Positions 28,233 to 38,900 of a stretch of DNA of 64,000 nucleotides are shown in pieces. This stretch comes from Sesamum alatum. Taxonomy: Eukaryota > Streptophyta > Magnoliopsida > Lamiales > Pedaliaceae. The notes beneath the pieces are model-generated. The model ran no database searches and was not told where the DNA came from. It saw nothing but the letters and a program-made list of their open reading frames with translations. The position numbers and the translations under genes were made by a program. The stretch lies in the NCBI GenBank assembly GCA_034509735.1, contig JACGWO010000012.1, positions 18,257,188 to 18,321,187 on the forward strand. The letters run 5' to 3'. Numbering within the stretch: the stretch's first letter is position 1; each line of letters starts with the position of its first letter.

Positions 28233-29327
28233 TAAAAGTGACCATCCAGTAGAAACCTTACCATTTTTAGTTTTGACTCCGTAGATAGTCTGAGAAATAG
28301 CTCCATGTCCTTTTGTTCATTGACCAGTCGACGAACAACAAGCAAGCATTCGTTTTTGTCAATTCCGGGAAGACACCTGACAGAAGCCAACATTAGCCCT
28401 ATTTGGTCGGGGTCACCAAACTCATTCTTGAGCACCCGAGTTAAAGAGCCTAAACGAGTATTGGCCGTTTCACAGAAGGTTGACACCATATATACCAATT
28501 AAGGTAACTCCGTGCACGCATCCTGGGCCTTACGCTTCTTGGTCGATTTAGTGGTACATTTGGTTGCACTTGAGGAGTTGATAGTAGGATCGACATTTAG
28601 GTTTGTCGACATGGGTGGGTCAGCTTCATTCCCACAGAAACCGGTCTCCGGATTCCATTCAGCAGTGGGAACGTAGCAATCTTGTGTGTCTCCAGATTTT
28701 CGGCCGTGTCCGCAGCTGGACCACTCATCACACGATCCTTTCCAAAAATCTCCTTCCATGCTGTGAAAAAAGGCCAGGATTTGTAGTCCATCCCCTTGAC
28801 AATAAGATCAACCTGACAAACACAACAGCATTGTAGATAGAGTAATAAACCCATGTAAAAAAGTTAGTGTTGTCTTTCGCACCACTCACAACTAAAAAAA
28901 TTCAATATGGGTTACACAACATGAAGCAACACACACTTACTCTTATATAATTGTCCCATGCATTGTCATCTTCTACAGTCACCATATTACAGCCATCATC
29001 CCAACCAAGGTCGCTTTTCTCCATCATCGTCACAATAGTGGAGTATTGGTTTTTCAACACATGCATCTTCGACGTGATATGGGGTTCTGCCTTGATGTTA
29101 GCATGCGGAAAAACACACTGCATGTGGCCTTCCAGTTGAGCTAGGTATCCATTTCTGAAACCATTTTCACACTTCCAACCGCTAGACACAAGTGACCTTA
29201 AACCATTGAGAAGCCCCTCTTCTTCCATCAGTGTCCAAGTCCGTCTTGTTCCTTTCGTTTCTTTGTTTCCACCACGACGCCTGTGCCGACTCAGTCCATC
29301 GCCACTTGTGGGGTCCTCGCTGGCCAT
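28233..29327 (-). pseudogene. Myb/SANT-like protein, the Harbinger accessory (ORF1-type) gene
   Basis: Exon 1, 29327-28942: basic Ser/Arg/Gly leader, then 'RRTWTLMEEEGLLNGLRSLV', 'FRNGYLAQLEGHM', 'ITSKMHVLKNQYSTIVTMM' and 'DDNAWDNYIR', a full Myb/SANT-like domain; it ends at a good donor (GTAAG). Exon 2 starts near 28813 with 'GMDYKSWPFFTAWKEIFGKD', the diagnostic block that follows this domain. The frame then shifts near 28680, continues to a Lys/Thr-rich basic stretch, meets a TAA near 28500, and resumes with a helical C-terminus ('FCETANTRLGSL' ... 'LVNEQKDMELFLRL') to 28233. This gene supplies DNA binding and nuclear import for the nuclease in active PIF/Harbinger systems. One frameshift and one stop break it here. 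Confidence 0.8.
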
Positions 29328-29744
29328 GTACGCTGATAATAGCTAATAGGTCCTGTATGAGCCACACATAAATCAATAAGCCGATTCAGTCATGCAATCA
29401 ATAACTAATATGATATTCAGGAACACAAAACATGTCCAACACACCACAAATAAATAAACTGCACTAACATCCAATCACGATTAATTAGAGTAGAAAATGG
29501 TGAATGGAAAACAACCATGAATGACAACGCCATCTCGGCTAATTAGTGTTTTAAACAATTTGATGGGCGATACAATAATACGTTACAACAAGGAGACAAC
29601 ACAATTTTGCAAAGGGAAGGAGGAGCCTACATAGTCGGTCACACATATGATTGACATACAATCAAACAAAAGGGTTCAAAAACGAGAGGGTTATTGCTCC
29701 GAAATTGCAAGTACAAGGACAATTTAGGTTTATCTTCTCACGGT

Positions 29745-30760
29745 TGGTTTAGCAATCATTATACATAGAGGAGGGCAACTCATCCTCCACATAGTCCAAG
29801 CGGTACTGGTATCAATAGAGGAAACGAATTCCATATGTTCCACGACAGCCTCATTTGTAGTAGGTATCTCCAATTCTAGAGGGTCATCCAGCATTTCGTT
29901 GCGCAAAAAATTATGGAGAATACGACATGCAAGGATAATCCTATTTGGATTTTAATAGGGTAGAATGACTGGCTACGTAGTATACCCCACCGAACTTTCA
30001 GCAATCCAATGGCCCTCTCAATGACATTACGTGCTGAAGAGTGTTTCAAATTGAAGAGTTCCTCTAGGCTTCGAGGGCCACCAGATCCACGATTCTATTC
30101 CTGCAAGTGGTAGCGTATGCCTCTGTACGGGGTTAGGAAACCTTCGGCATTTGCATAACCATTGTCACACAGATAGTAGTTACCTGAAAAAATACGACGC
30201 ATCTGAGTGAGCAATACACAGCCCCAGTTTGCATGATGCTTGATCAGTCCTTACATAAAGTGTAGGACAACCTAAACTACAAAAAATTAGGGATTGCGAA
30301 TATAAAGGGGTGAAACCAAGCAAGTAGTTGTGAAATACCTGATGGCACTCGCAGTCCATTGGGTCTGTGAATTGCATCTCGTAAAACACGGCTATCAGCT
30401 GCGTTACCTTCCCAATCGGTTAGGATATATAAACTGGATGCTTGGATTGAAAACCCCTAGAACATTCATTGCAACTTGACCTTTACAGGTGCAATAACGT
30501 CCTTTTTCGTCTTCGGGTACTCTAACATCAATGAATGTACCATCCAAAGCACCCAAATAGCCCTAACACCACACACAAAATAGAAAAAAAAAAAATGTCA
30601 CGGCCGCTCTACATGTACTACCACACCTAAAATTAACACGACAAAGGAATATTACATATAATACCACAATAGGTAGTACCTTAAACCATCTCTAATCTGG
30701 GGTGGGGACAGTCGGGCGTTATTGGAGCCGACTTTGCCAAGAACACGGTATGCATCTTTA
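29745..30760 (-). pseudogene. Harbinger DDE transposase (HARBI1-like nuclease), degenerate
   Basis: Minus-strand blocks: a poor N-terminal part near 30760-30670; exon 30563 to about 30341 with 'GYLGALDGTFIDVRVP' (first Asp), 'GRYCTCKGQVAMNVLG', then after a one-base loss near 30430 'TDWEGNAADSRVLRDAI'; after an intron, 30183 to about 29745 with 'NYYLCDNGYANAEGFLTPYR' (second Asp) and 'SSARNVIERAIGLLKVRWGI' (Glu), then 'CRILHNFLRNEM'. The D-D-E triad is therefore present. A TAG at about 30099 replaces what is usually Trp, and the frame shifts again near 29950. Upstream exons before 30760 could not be traced with confidence. Confidence 0.82.
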
Positions 30761-31763
30761 AAATTGTGTTCAGAACAACATGAAAATGATTTATGAAAAT
30801 TGTGTTCAATACAAACGGTTCCGCACATGGAGTAGTAGTTTAAAAAAAGTAGACCAGCATTATACCATTAACACACATGTACAGACAATTCCAAAATAGA
30901 GTAGTGACAACACCTTTCAACCATGATTTTCATATGATCACGAATAATGCCATTCTTATCTCCAATAGGTGTAAGATGAGAGTCATACTAGAATTCTAAC
31001 GATATTGCACATATATACCCATTTCACTAAATATGACAAATACATAAGGACATTACTAATAAATGGTACAAAAAGGAGCAAAGGAGCGGTTTGGGGGACT
31101 TTTTGGGGTTATAGTGGTTATTTATCGGTCTGAATTATGTGACAAAATAATCTCGAAATAATTTACAACTTGCAGGGGGTGGAGCGTTTTAAGCAAATTG
31201 TTTTGTATAATTTTGCTTTTTTTTAATGAACGACATTACAAGGAGGCATATCAATGGCTGTCATACTTGACATAACAATGAATACACCGGGGAAAAAATT
31301 ATGGTCACTGAAAATTAAACTTTGCACGATCAGCTACCCAGAATGCAGACTGAACTACCTAGCCACATCTCGTTCAAACGAAGATCGAATTTTGAGGCGT
31401 TAGGGTTTACCTGTGTGGGGCTTTTGGCTAGTGCACGAAATCCACAATTCAACTTGTAAACCTCCGTTGCTGCCAAGAGAGGAGAATGAAGTGAGATATA
31501 ATGAAATTTTAGGAAAAACATCATAACATCGTTCGGGTTGCACACTGCGACTAAGAAATTATTGCATATTACATAAGCCTAGAAAAGGGAGTTCTCACCT
31601 GGTTTCACTTTGAAATGGCGAAGGAGAAGGATGAGTGGTAGGTGTATGCAACTTTAAGGTGGGAGACAAGCATGTCAGAATAATTAATGCGGTGGGCCCC
31701 TTTTGGGATAATTTCTTAGAAAATATGGGGCAATTTGGACAATGCAATGAGTAAAGGCGCGGT

Positions 31764-31831
31764 AGTTTTGGGTGTGCAATGTGTGAACATTAATTTTAGT
31801 TTTGGGTGTGCAATGTGTGAACATTAATTTG
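31764..31831. repeat. Perfect 34-bp tandem duplication
   Basis: 'agttttgggtgtgcaatg' followed by 'tgtgaacattaatttt' occurs twice head to tail, 31764-31797 and 31798-31831, identical except for the last base. It lies in the sub-terminal right part of the Harbinger element. Confidence 0.8.
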
Positions 31832-32008
31832 AATAGAGACCCCGATTACAATCGAGGGGCCATTTCGTTGATTGAAATCAGTGTTTTGTCTTGAACAATC
31901 TCGGGCCTTAAGTTGTTATCTCGAGCCCGCCAAGAAGGTAGTAAACGATCGATTATGCTGGATAACTGCTTTTATCTAGCCTAATGTAGAGAAGTAAACA
32001 CGCCCTAA

Positions 32009-32553
32009 AGGGATAGCTACATTACCCTCTCCTATATTTGGTGTAATTACACGGAGATCTTCTGTGGTTTGGAAATTACATCTAATACTCATGAGCTTTG
32101 TTTCCATCTAACAACTAAGTCTCTCATTTGTCAAAATTTTTCGCATTTGCTAATATTAACAAAAAAATTAAATGAAATCTATATTTACCCCCTGCTGATT
32201 TATTATTGACCAACTGCAGCTTAAATAAATATTTTTATAACCAAACCACCTTTATACATTTTCTCATGTTAATGCCTGTGATGAGGTATTATATTCACCC
32301 TTACAAGGTAATTTGATCAGAATAGATTTGTATGACCTGCAATAAATCAATAATAAGTCAATCGAGGACAAAATATCAATTTTTATTTAATTTTCTTGTT
32401 AATATTAATAAATTTGGTAATTTTGAGTGAAAAGTAGGGACTTATTTGTTGTACGAAAGCATACCTCAGGAGTATCAGAACGTAATTTTTAAACCATATG
32501 AAATATACGTGTAATTATACCGAAACTTTAGAGAATGATGGTGTAGTTACCCT
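32009..32553. mobile_element. Long-TIR MITE, 545 bp
   Basis: Left arm (32009 to about 32220) and right arm (about 32335-32553) are inverted copies; reversed, the right arm shares 'ggtataattacac', 'aaaattacgttctgatactc', 'taatattaacaa' and 'gacttattattgatttattgcag' with small differences. Ends are AGGG and CCCT. The right flank is TAAATTAA (32554-32561). The left TAAATTAA is at 19975-19982, now separated by the Harbinger insertion; taking that out restores a perfect 8-bp flanking duplication. The arms nearly fill the element, so transcripts would fold into a long hairpin. No coding sequence. Confidence 0.8.
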
Positions 32554-32561
32554 TAAATTAA

Positions 32562-32999
32562 ATCCATCAATTGTCAATTTCATTTCACCCCAACTACAGA
32601 ACAACCAACTGCCTACATAAAACTGATCATTTCAAGAAACTAGTGAAGAGAGAAATCAAACTATTTCAAAACCTTGTATTGTACAAAAATTGCACTTACA
32701 TTTTCAATTCATATACAGTATGAGTTCAACGTACAAAATCATGGGATGGGGGGGGGGGGGGTAGTATAAAAAAAGAAGAAGGGCGTACAACAAAAACCTT
32801 TCCGGGGAGGTCATCCATTATGTAGGCCGGGAGAGTTTTCATGGCCTGAACTGCCCTGTTTTGCTTTCTTCTAACAAAATAATCATGAATTTCTATTTCT
32901 AAAGAAAAACCCAAAGTAAAAGATGGAAAATAGAAAAAGAAATATGTAGATATATATATAACATAGAAGAAACTAAGATTGTGATTCAATTCCTATGAT
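32562..32999. other. 3' flank of FAB1
   Basis: Between the MITE and the FAB1 stop codon. It should include the FAB1 3' UTR. A run of G bases at about 32748-32761 is the only striking feature. Confidence 0.4.
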
Positions 33000-35900
33000 T
33001 TAGTAGGCCCTGGGTGGTTTTCCCTCAGAGGAGGTTTTGATTTGTGTCTTGTTGTTGTTTTCTTCAGACAAGTCAGTCTGAGACCTGCCAGGAACGATTG
33101 TAGGAGGTGACCATTGATCTGGAACCATCAAAAAATAGGTAGTCATGGCTTTCCTGAATCTCCTCTTGTATTGCTTGGGAGAAATTACTGTTGGTGAAGC
33201 ATTTTTGGGTCCGCCAAGAATGCCGGATGCCTTAACCCATGTCTCGAGGTGCTTGTCCCATGTATATTGTCTCATGAAGTCGATAATCCCAAGAACAAGC
33301 TCGTGCTTCTCTTCATCAATCCCAACCAGTAGTGAGTAATCCATCACATCTACCGACTGCAATAACAATTTTCGTCAATGTAATCAAAGATGGGAGTGCA
33401 GTTAAGTTTGTACATGCATGGCATGGTAATAAATGATATTGAACAAACTTACTGCGAGAAAAGCAGTATCGTTCCAAACTGCTCTTTCTAATAGTCTCTT
33501 GGCTTTGTTTCCAACAAAAATCGGAGAAGTGGGCATTGCTTCTATCAAGTTCTGATCCAGCAAAACCTTATTACTTCCAGACGAATCAGGATTGTACCGT
33601 GACCTGGAAGATCCTTTAAGATCATAAAGCCGTGACAGGTTTCTTCCAAAAAGAAGATTCTCCATAACTAGCACATCCATTTTTGATTCCTTCCCTCCTT
33701 TAAGATTTTTGGATGCAACCTTTTTCAATAGAAAACCAGAAAATCATCCATGTGTTTCTGAGAAATATGTCAAGGCAATATATAGAAAATGTCTGACATA
33801 GTTTTACAACAGGAGAAACACACATCCATTGTCATGTAGCAAGCAAACTAAGTTAGGAGGAACACAAAAAGTGGCTAACCGTAATTGCATAAACTTTCAT
33901 GTGTAATAAGTTTGGTAAGCAGTGGTGTTGAAGAGTAGACTCTGGTTATATAAGCTTAAAAAATGATGCGTACAACATATTTCGAAGAAAGCATCTCTGT
34001 TTTTCTTTTTTGTCCTTCTATATGCAACTGATCGGCATTTAAAAGAACATTGTGCAATAGCAAAATGAACTATTTTAAGAAATTTAGATTCAATTCCTCA
34101 GATGTACCTGATAGATACCAAGAATCTTTGCCAGGCATGTTGGACTTCCTGAGCCAACTGATTCAGAAAGATATTTAAAATATCCAGGAGCAAACTTGAT
34201 GAATGATTCCAGCTCAGTTTTAGTCACTTGCTTAATGATAAATCTATCGTCCAGAGTTTTTGCAAAAAAAACATTGCTCTTACCACCTTGGGCTCCCCAC
34301 TTCTTACAACGGCTAAGAGATCTAACGAAATCAACCTCGGATGGACAACATATCCTCCTCAAGGCCTCAAAACGCTTTGCATAATAACAAGTTACACTGT
34401 ATTTCATATTCCCAAGGGGACCATCATCCGTAAAAGACACTCTGGCATGCAAAGCTTTTGTATATGAGAGTGGATCCAAAGGCAAAGAACTACGAGAAGC
34501 TGTTAAGGGCAACATGGTATCATCTACAGATCCGAAACTTCTGTAAGATTCCAATACCATTTCATCCAAAGAGTTAAATGATTGGAAATGTCCTGCATCC
34601 AGGGATTGCATAGAAAACAAGGAGTCAGAAGTGTCCTTCGGTCTCTCTGGCTCATCAGACAGTTGGGCAAGATAATCAGGCGAAAGAAGTGCATATGATA
34701 TAATGCTGGTAGGCTCATCATCATACACCGGAACAACAGTATCATTAACTCCCACAGGCAGGAGCAACCTGGCCCCACCTTTGAGTTCAGACTCCCGGAA
34801 TGATGAAATGTATACGGGATTATATTCACCGAGCGTATCTAGTTTCTGAGCACTCCCTAAGAAATTTTTGTTTAATGATCTGTAGAAACTCATGAATGAC
34901 ATGCCCAACCAGCTTACAGTGTCTTCCATGTTATCAGATTTTAAAGACAAAAAAGACGGCGAGCGAGACACCTTAGAGACACTGAGATCCTCCATGTGGT
35001 CTTCTGCGTCCAATTTTTCAGATGTTCCAGCAGTGGATAAATTATCAGCTTCAACTGATACGGATAAATTATTGTTCTTGGTGATCCCAACACCAGGATA
35101 ATTTTCACCAGTCCACGCTGCATCAAGAGTATCTGATAAGGAAATTGGAACTTGCCCATCAGACAGGACTCGAGGAACAGTGACATTAGATTCCATAGTA
35201 TCAGATTCATCAGTGGCTTTTAGAGCAAGTGAATTTTGATTTCCAGGATCAGAGTTCAAAAGTGCATCAGTTCTGTGATGAAGCACCTCAGGACAATGAT
35301 TCCTGCTCCTATCACTTACCCCATGTTCAGGGCTTTGATCAGGCTTTGCATCTGGAGCAATATAACTAGAAGTGTCCAATATTTCACATGTCTTAACTGG
35401 GACATTGATATCGAAAAGCTTCTGCGTAACAGCTTTAGGTGTCTGAATGGATTCTGAACACGTGACCTCAATGTCATCTTGTTGGCTCTTGTTATCTAAA
35501 CTATCTGCATAAATCAGGCGGTGGTCCCACATGTAAGACTGGAACACAAGTTGTCTTCGGAGACGATTGAGCTCAAGAATGTCAATGGCTGGTTGGCCTT
35601 TTCTTGCTTCCTTGTTCAAAACTTTTTGTAGCGACTCCTGTCAGTTTGCAACCATTCATTACCACCCATGTATTGAAAATACGGGTGTCAATGTAGTTTG
35701 GGAAAAAAAAAAAAAAAAAAGAAATTCTCAGTCCTGCCAATGTATCTACTTTCGACATATTGCAAAGAGAAAACACTATTTCTTACTTCCCATTACAACT
35801 TCCACAATAACATTTTGAGAATCAAAGCAATCTCCAAATTGATGCTTGTAACGAGTTCTGATCGGAAATAGGATCGCAATCTAAAAGTGAATCCAAATGA

Positions 35901-38900
35901 AACTGGCAATGCATAATTAGTGGGTTTTCAATTATAATCATGTAAGTCAATTCAAGAGAAAACCCCTCTTCAGATGCATGCTTCAAAATAGTTTTCAGCC
36001 TTGACCACAAACTGTATGAGGTGAAAACAAATATTTTTCTCCTTAATAAGTGTTTCCTCAGCCGCAGGGTCTAGAGTGGGAGATAGCTGCTAGAATATGG
36101 TCTCACTCCTACACTATTGCGAATCACATGAATGTATGCCTCTCTCTCACATTAAACACTTATGATATATAAGTTCAACCTGAGCGGATTAAATTATATG
36201 GCTACATAGTCTCACATAAGCAAGATAAGCGATTTATTAAGATGATGATGTATGTTAACCAACCAGAACTGAGGTTTTTCCTTAAATTGATATCCGCATC
36301 AGTCATGAAGATAAATAAACCAAACAAATGTCATATACAACCAGCTATGAGAAAAGTAAACAAGTGTAATCGATACCAGACCTCAAATTCTGACTTCTCT
36401 TTCTGCAACATCCCTTCTAGATCTACTAAATGGTGCCTTGATTCAGGAACTTTTACACCACCATTGAGCAAACTAGAGCTAGAATTTCTTTCTACCAGAA
36501 GACGAAGGGCATTAAGCACTTCAGAGAACAAAAGCTCAGCCCGACTAGCCACCTGTTAATTAGACGGACAGATTGACAAAATTCCAGGGTATTTGACATC
36601 CACAGAAGTCTGAAATGAAAAACAAAAGAAACAAGCAAATCATGATACCTCATTAAATTCTTTTTCTATCCACTCCTGACTTTCATAGTTGAAATCAAGT
36701 TTTGGAGGAGGCAGGTGCACTGAGTGAACATCAATTGATGCGTAACGAAAGCAAGCGACCATTTTCCCGAATCTGCATGCAACGTAACATCATAAAGTAT
36801 ACATGATAGACTACAGGAATTAAATACCAAACCAAGTTCAAATGCAGCATGCTCTTTTATTGTATTCGGGTAGCTTGCACAGAAAATGAAAGCCATCCAT
36901 CAAGAATCTCCTTTTCTTTTCTGAAAGGCATCAGGGATCTTTTTGAGATTTATAAAAAAACACTATAACAGCTAGAAGGAGGCAACAAGATGGCTCAGTT
37001 GAAAAGATCTTGTTCACTGAATAGTGTAATTCATCACAGTACTCGCCATGTTCTACACAAAATAAAACTAATCAAGTCCACATGACTTGAGTATGCTTGA
37101 CAGTCAAAAAGAGATGATGTACATTCGTGACTCTCAAGATGATTGTAATTGTGCAAAAGAAACCAATCAAGAGATCATACCCATAAAACCGAAGACAGTC
37201 TCTATGTAAAGAATGGCCGCAGCTTGCCACTCTGCTAGCGGCAGCATGGTTTGAAAAGCTTAGCTCCAAAAATTTTCCAAAGGACAATCCCCACGCAGCA
37301 TCAGACATCACAACCCTTCGCGTTGCAGGTGGGAAGCCATTAGTTCTTGGACACTTCAGACAACGATGCCACATCCAAATCTTTCCGTCCCTCTCACCAG
37401 GTAAAAGAATTTCTGGGAGTTTCTTAACTGAGATCGTAAGGGTACCTTGTCGATGAGTATAGCACTGAACATGAGCTTCCGCGGGCATTTCACATGAGCG
37501 GCATCTATAATTCTGTAACAGAAGTTAAATACTCTTAGTCCAGACAAGGCTAGATCATTTCTAGAAACAGATAAGACAGTGATGCCAGCTTATCTATAAT
37601 TCTCATTTTAGAGAAAGGGAGAGAGAGATACCTGATCAAACAAATGATCCCGTAAAAAACGACCCAATGGCTTGTCAAAGTTACCATAGTATTTGATACG
37701 GAAAAGGTGGGATCTTTCACAGACAGTTCCCTTCCACACGCATCGTGATGATAAGGAAACCAAGATGCTTTGATGGTCAGCAGGGGAAGGTGGAAAGTCT
37801 TCTTTCAAATTAGCTTGTTCCTCAAAGATTTGTTTTCCATTAAGTTGCAAAGGCTGTGGCTTTGAAACATTTCTCTTAGCATGAACATCAGAGCAATCAC
37901 TCTGCCTGATTTTGACATCTGATTCTCCAAAATCACTATCTGCTTGAAAACCTTTTTCCTCCAAAGACACGGCTAAATCCACAAGTCCCCCCTCTTCTGA
38001 TGCATGAAAAGAGGGCTCATTCAAGGATGAATATTGGGAACCTAGTGCAGAAGATGAGGCAGGGGGCTCCACGAACTGAGAGCTCATTGGAGTGGGAACA
38101 TTAGAAGTCTCCACATATTCATTTCCTTGAATGGAAGCATTTGCTAACATGAGCAGCTCTGAAGCCGGCACACTATTTGACCTCTGTGGTTCATTGCCAG
38201 GTTGAGGGCCAGGAGTTTTCTCACTGTCTGGAACCGTAAAACCAGGAATAGTTGAGATAGACCTTTCAATCTTTGATCGCTTATCTGGAAGTGCCACTGT
38301 GATTGGGGTGTTGAGTGGAATTTCTGGCAGAGTAGCACCTTCATCAGCAAGAAAAGATGTCTCCAAAGCAAGGTGATAAGCCGCAAAAACTCCATATTGC
38401 AGAACATGCTTTACTTTCTTCAACTCATCCCCATTGGCACCCCGAAGTAAGATCTGAAGCAATTAATGAGATATATTAGATTTCATTGAACACAGAAGCA
38501 GATATTATGCATCCAAAGGTAATCAATGACACATTAGATTTTCCACCAACGGATATTAATCTTAACAAGATGCAAATATCAGAATCTGACACTTCAGAAA
38601 GCTCTTGAAGTCACTACAAGTACTCTTGCAATATTTTCAAATTGTAATTCAATGAAAAAATTAAACAGCAGTTGCGGCAAGAAGTTAAGGCAACATTTGC
38701 TGTATTCTTAATATGATGTTTGAAAAGACAACTGATATAAAATAAGAAATCTCTGAAAACTCATCTAATATCAATGTCAGTATAGTAACTCTTGTGATAG
38801 GTCATAACAGACTGACCGTGCAGCCTAGTGGCTTTGGACAACCTTCAAAATACATCAATGTTTTCACCAGCTTCTTTCCAGCCTGACCAGCAGTGCCATG

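Larger units (their letters stand above)
19983..32005 (-). mobile_element. PIF/Harbinger element, 12,023 bp, multi-gene
   Basis: Perfect 14-bp termini GGGCGTGTTTACTT at 19983-19996 and inverted at 31992-32005, with weaker similarity continuing about 15 bases inward (TCTTCATAGG versus TCTACATTAGG). TAA flanks both ends (19980-19982 and 32006-32008), the 3-bp target duplication of this superfamily. On the minus strand it carries the two classic Harbinger genes, a DDE nuclease and a Myb/SANT-like partner. On the plus strand it carries a GRF finger gene and two more Myb/SANT-like genes. At 12 kb it is far longer than the few kb usual for autonomous members, through extra genes and AT-rich filler (23.9-26.3 kb). 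All five genes show stops or frameshifts, so this copy is not autonomous now. Confidence 0.87.
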
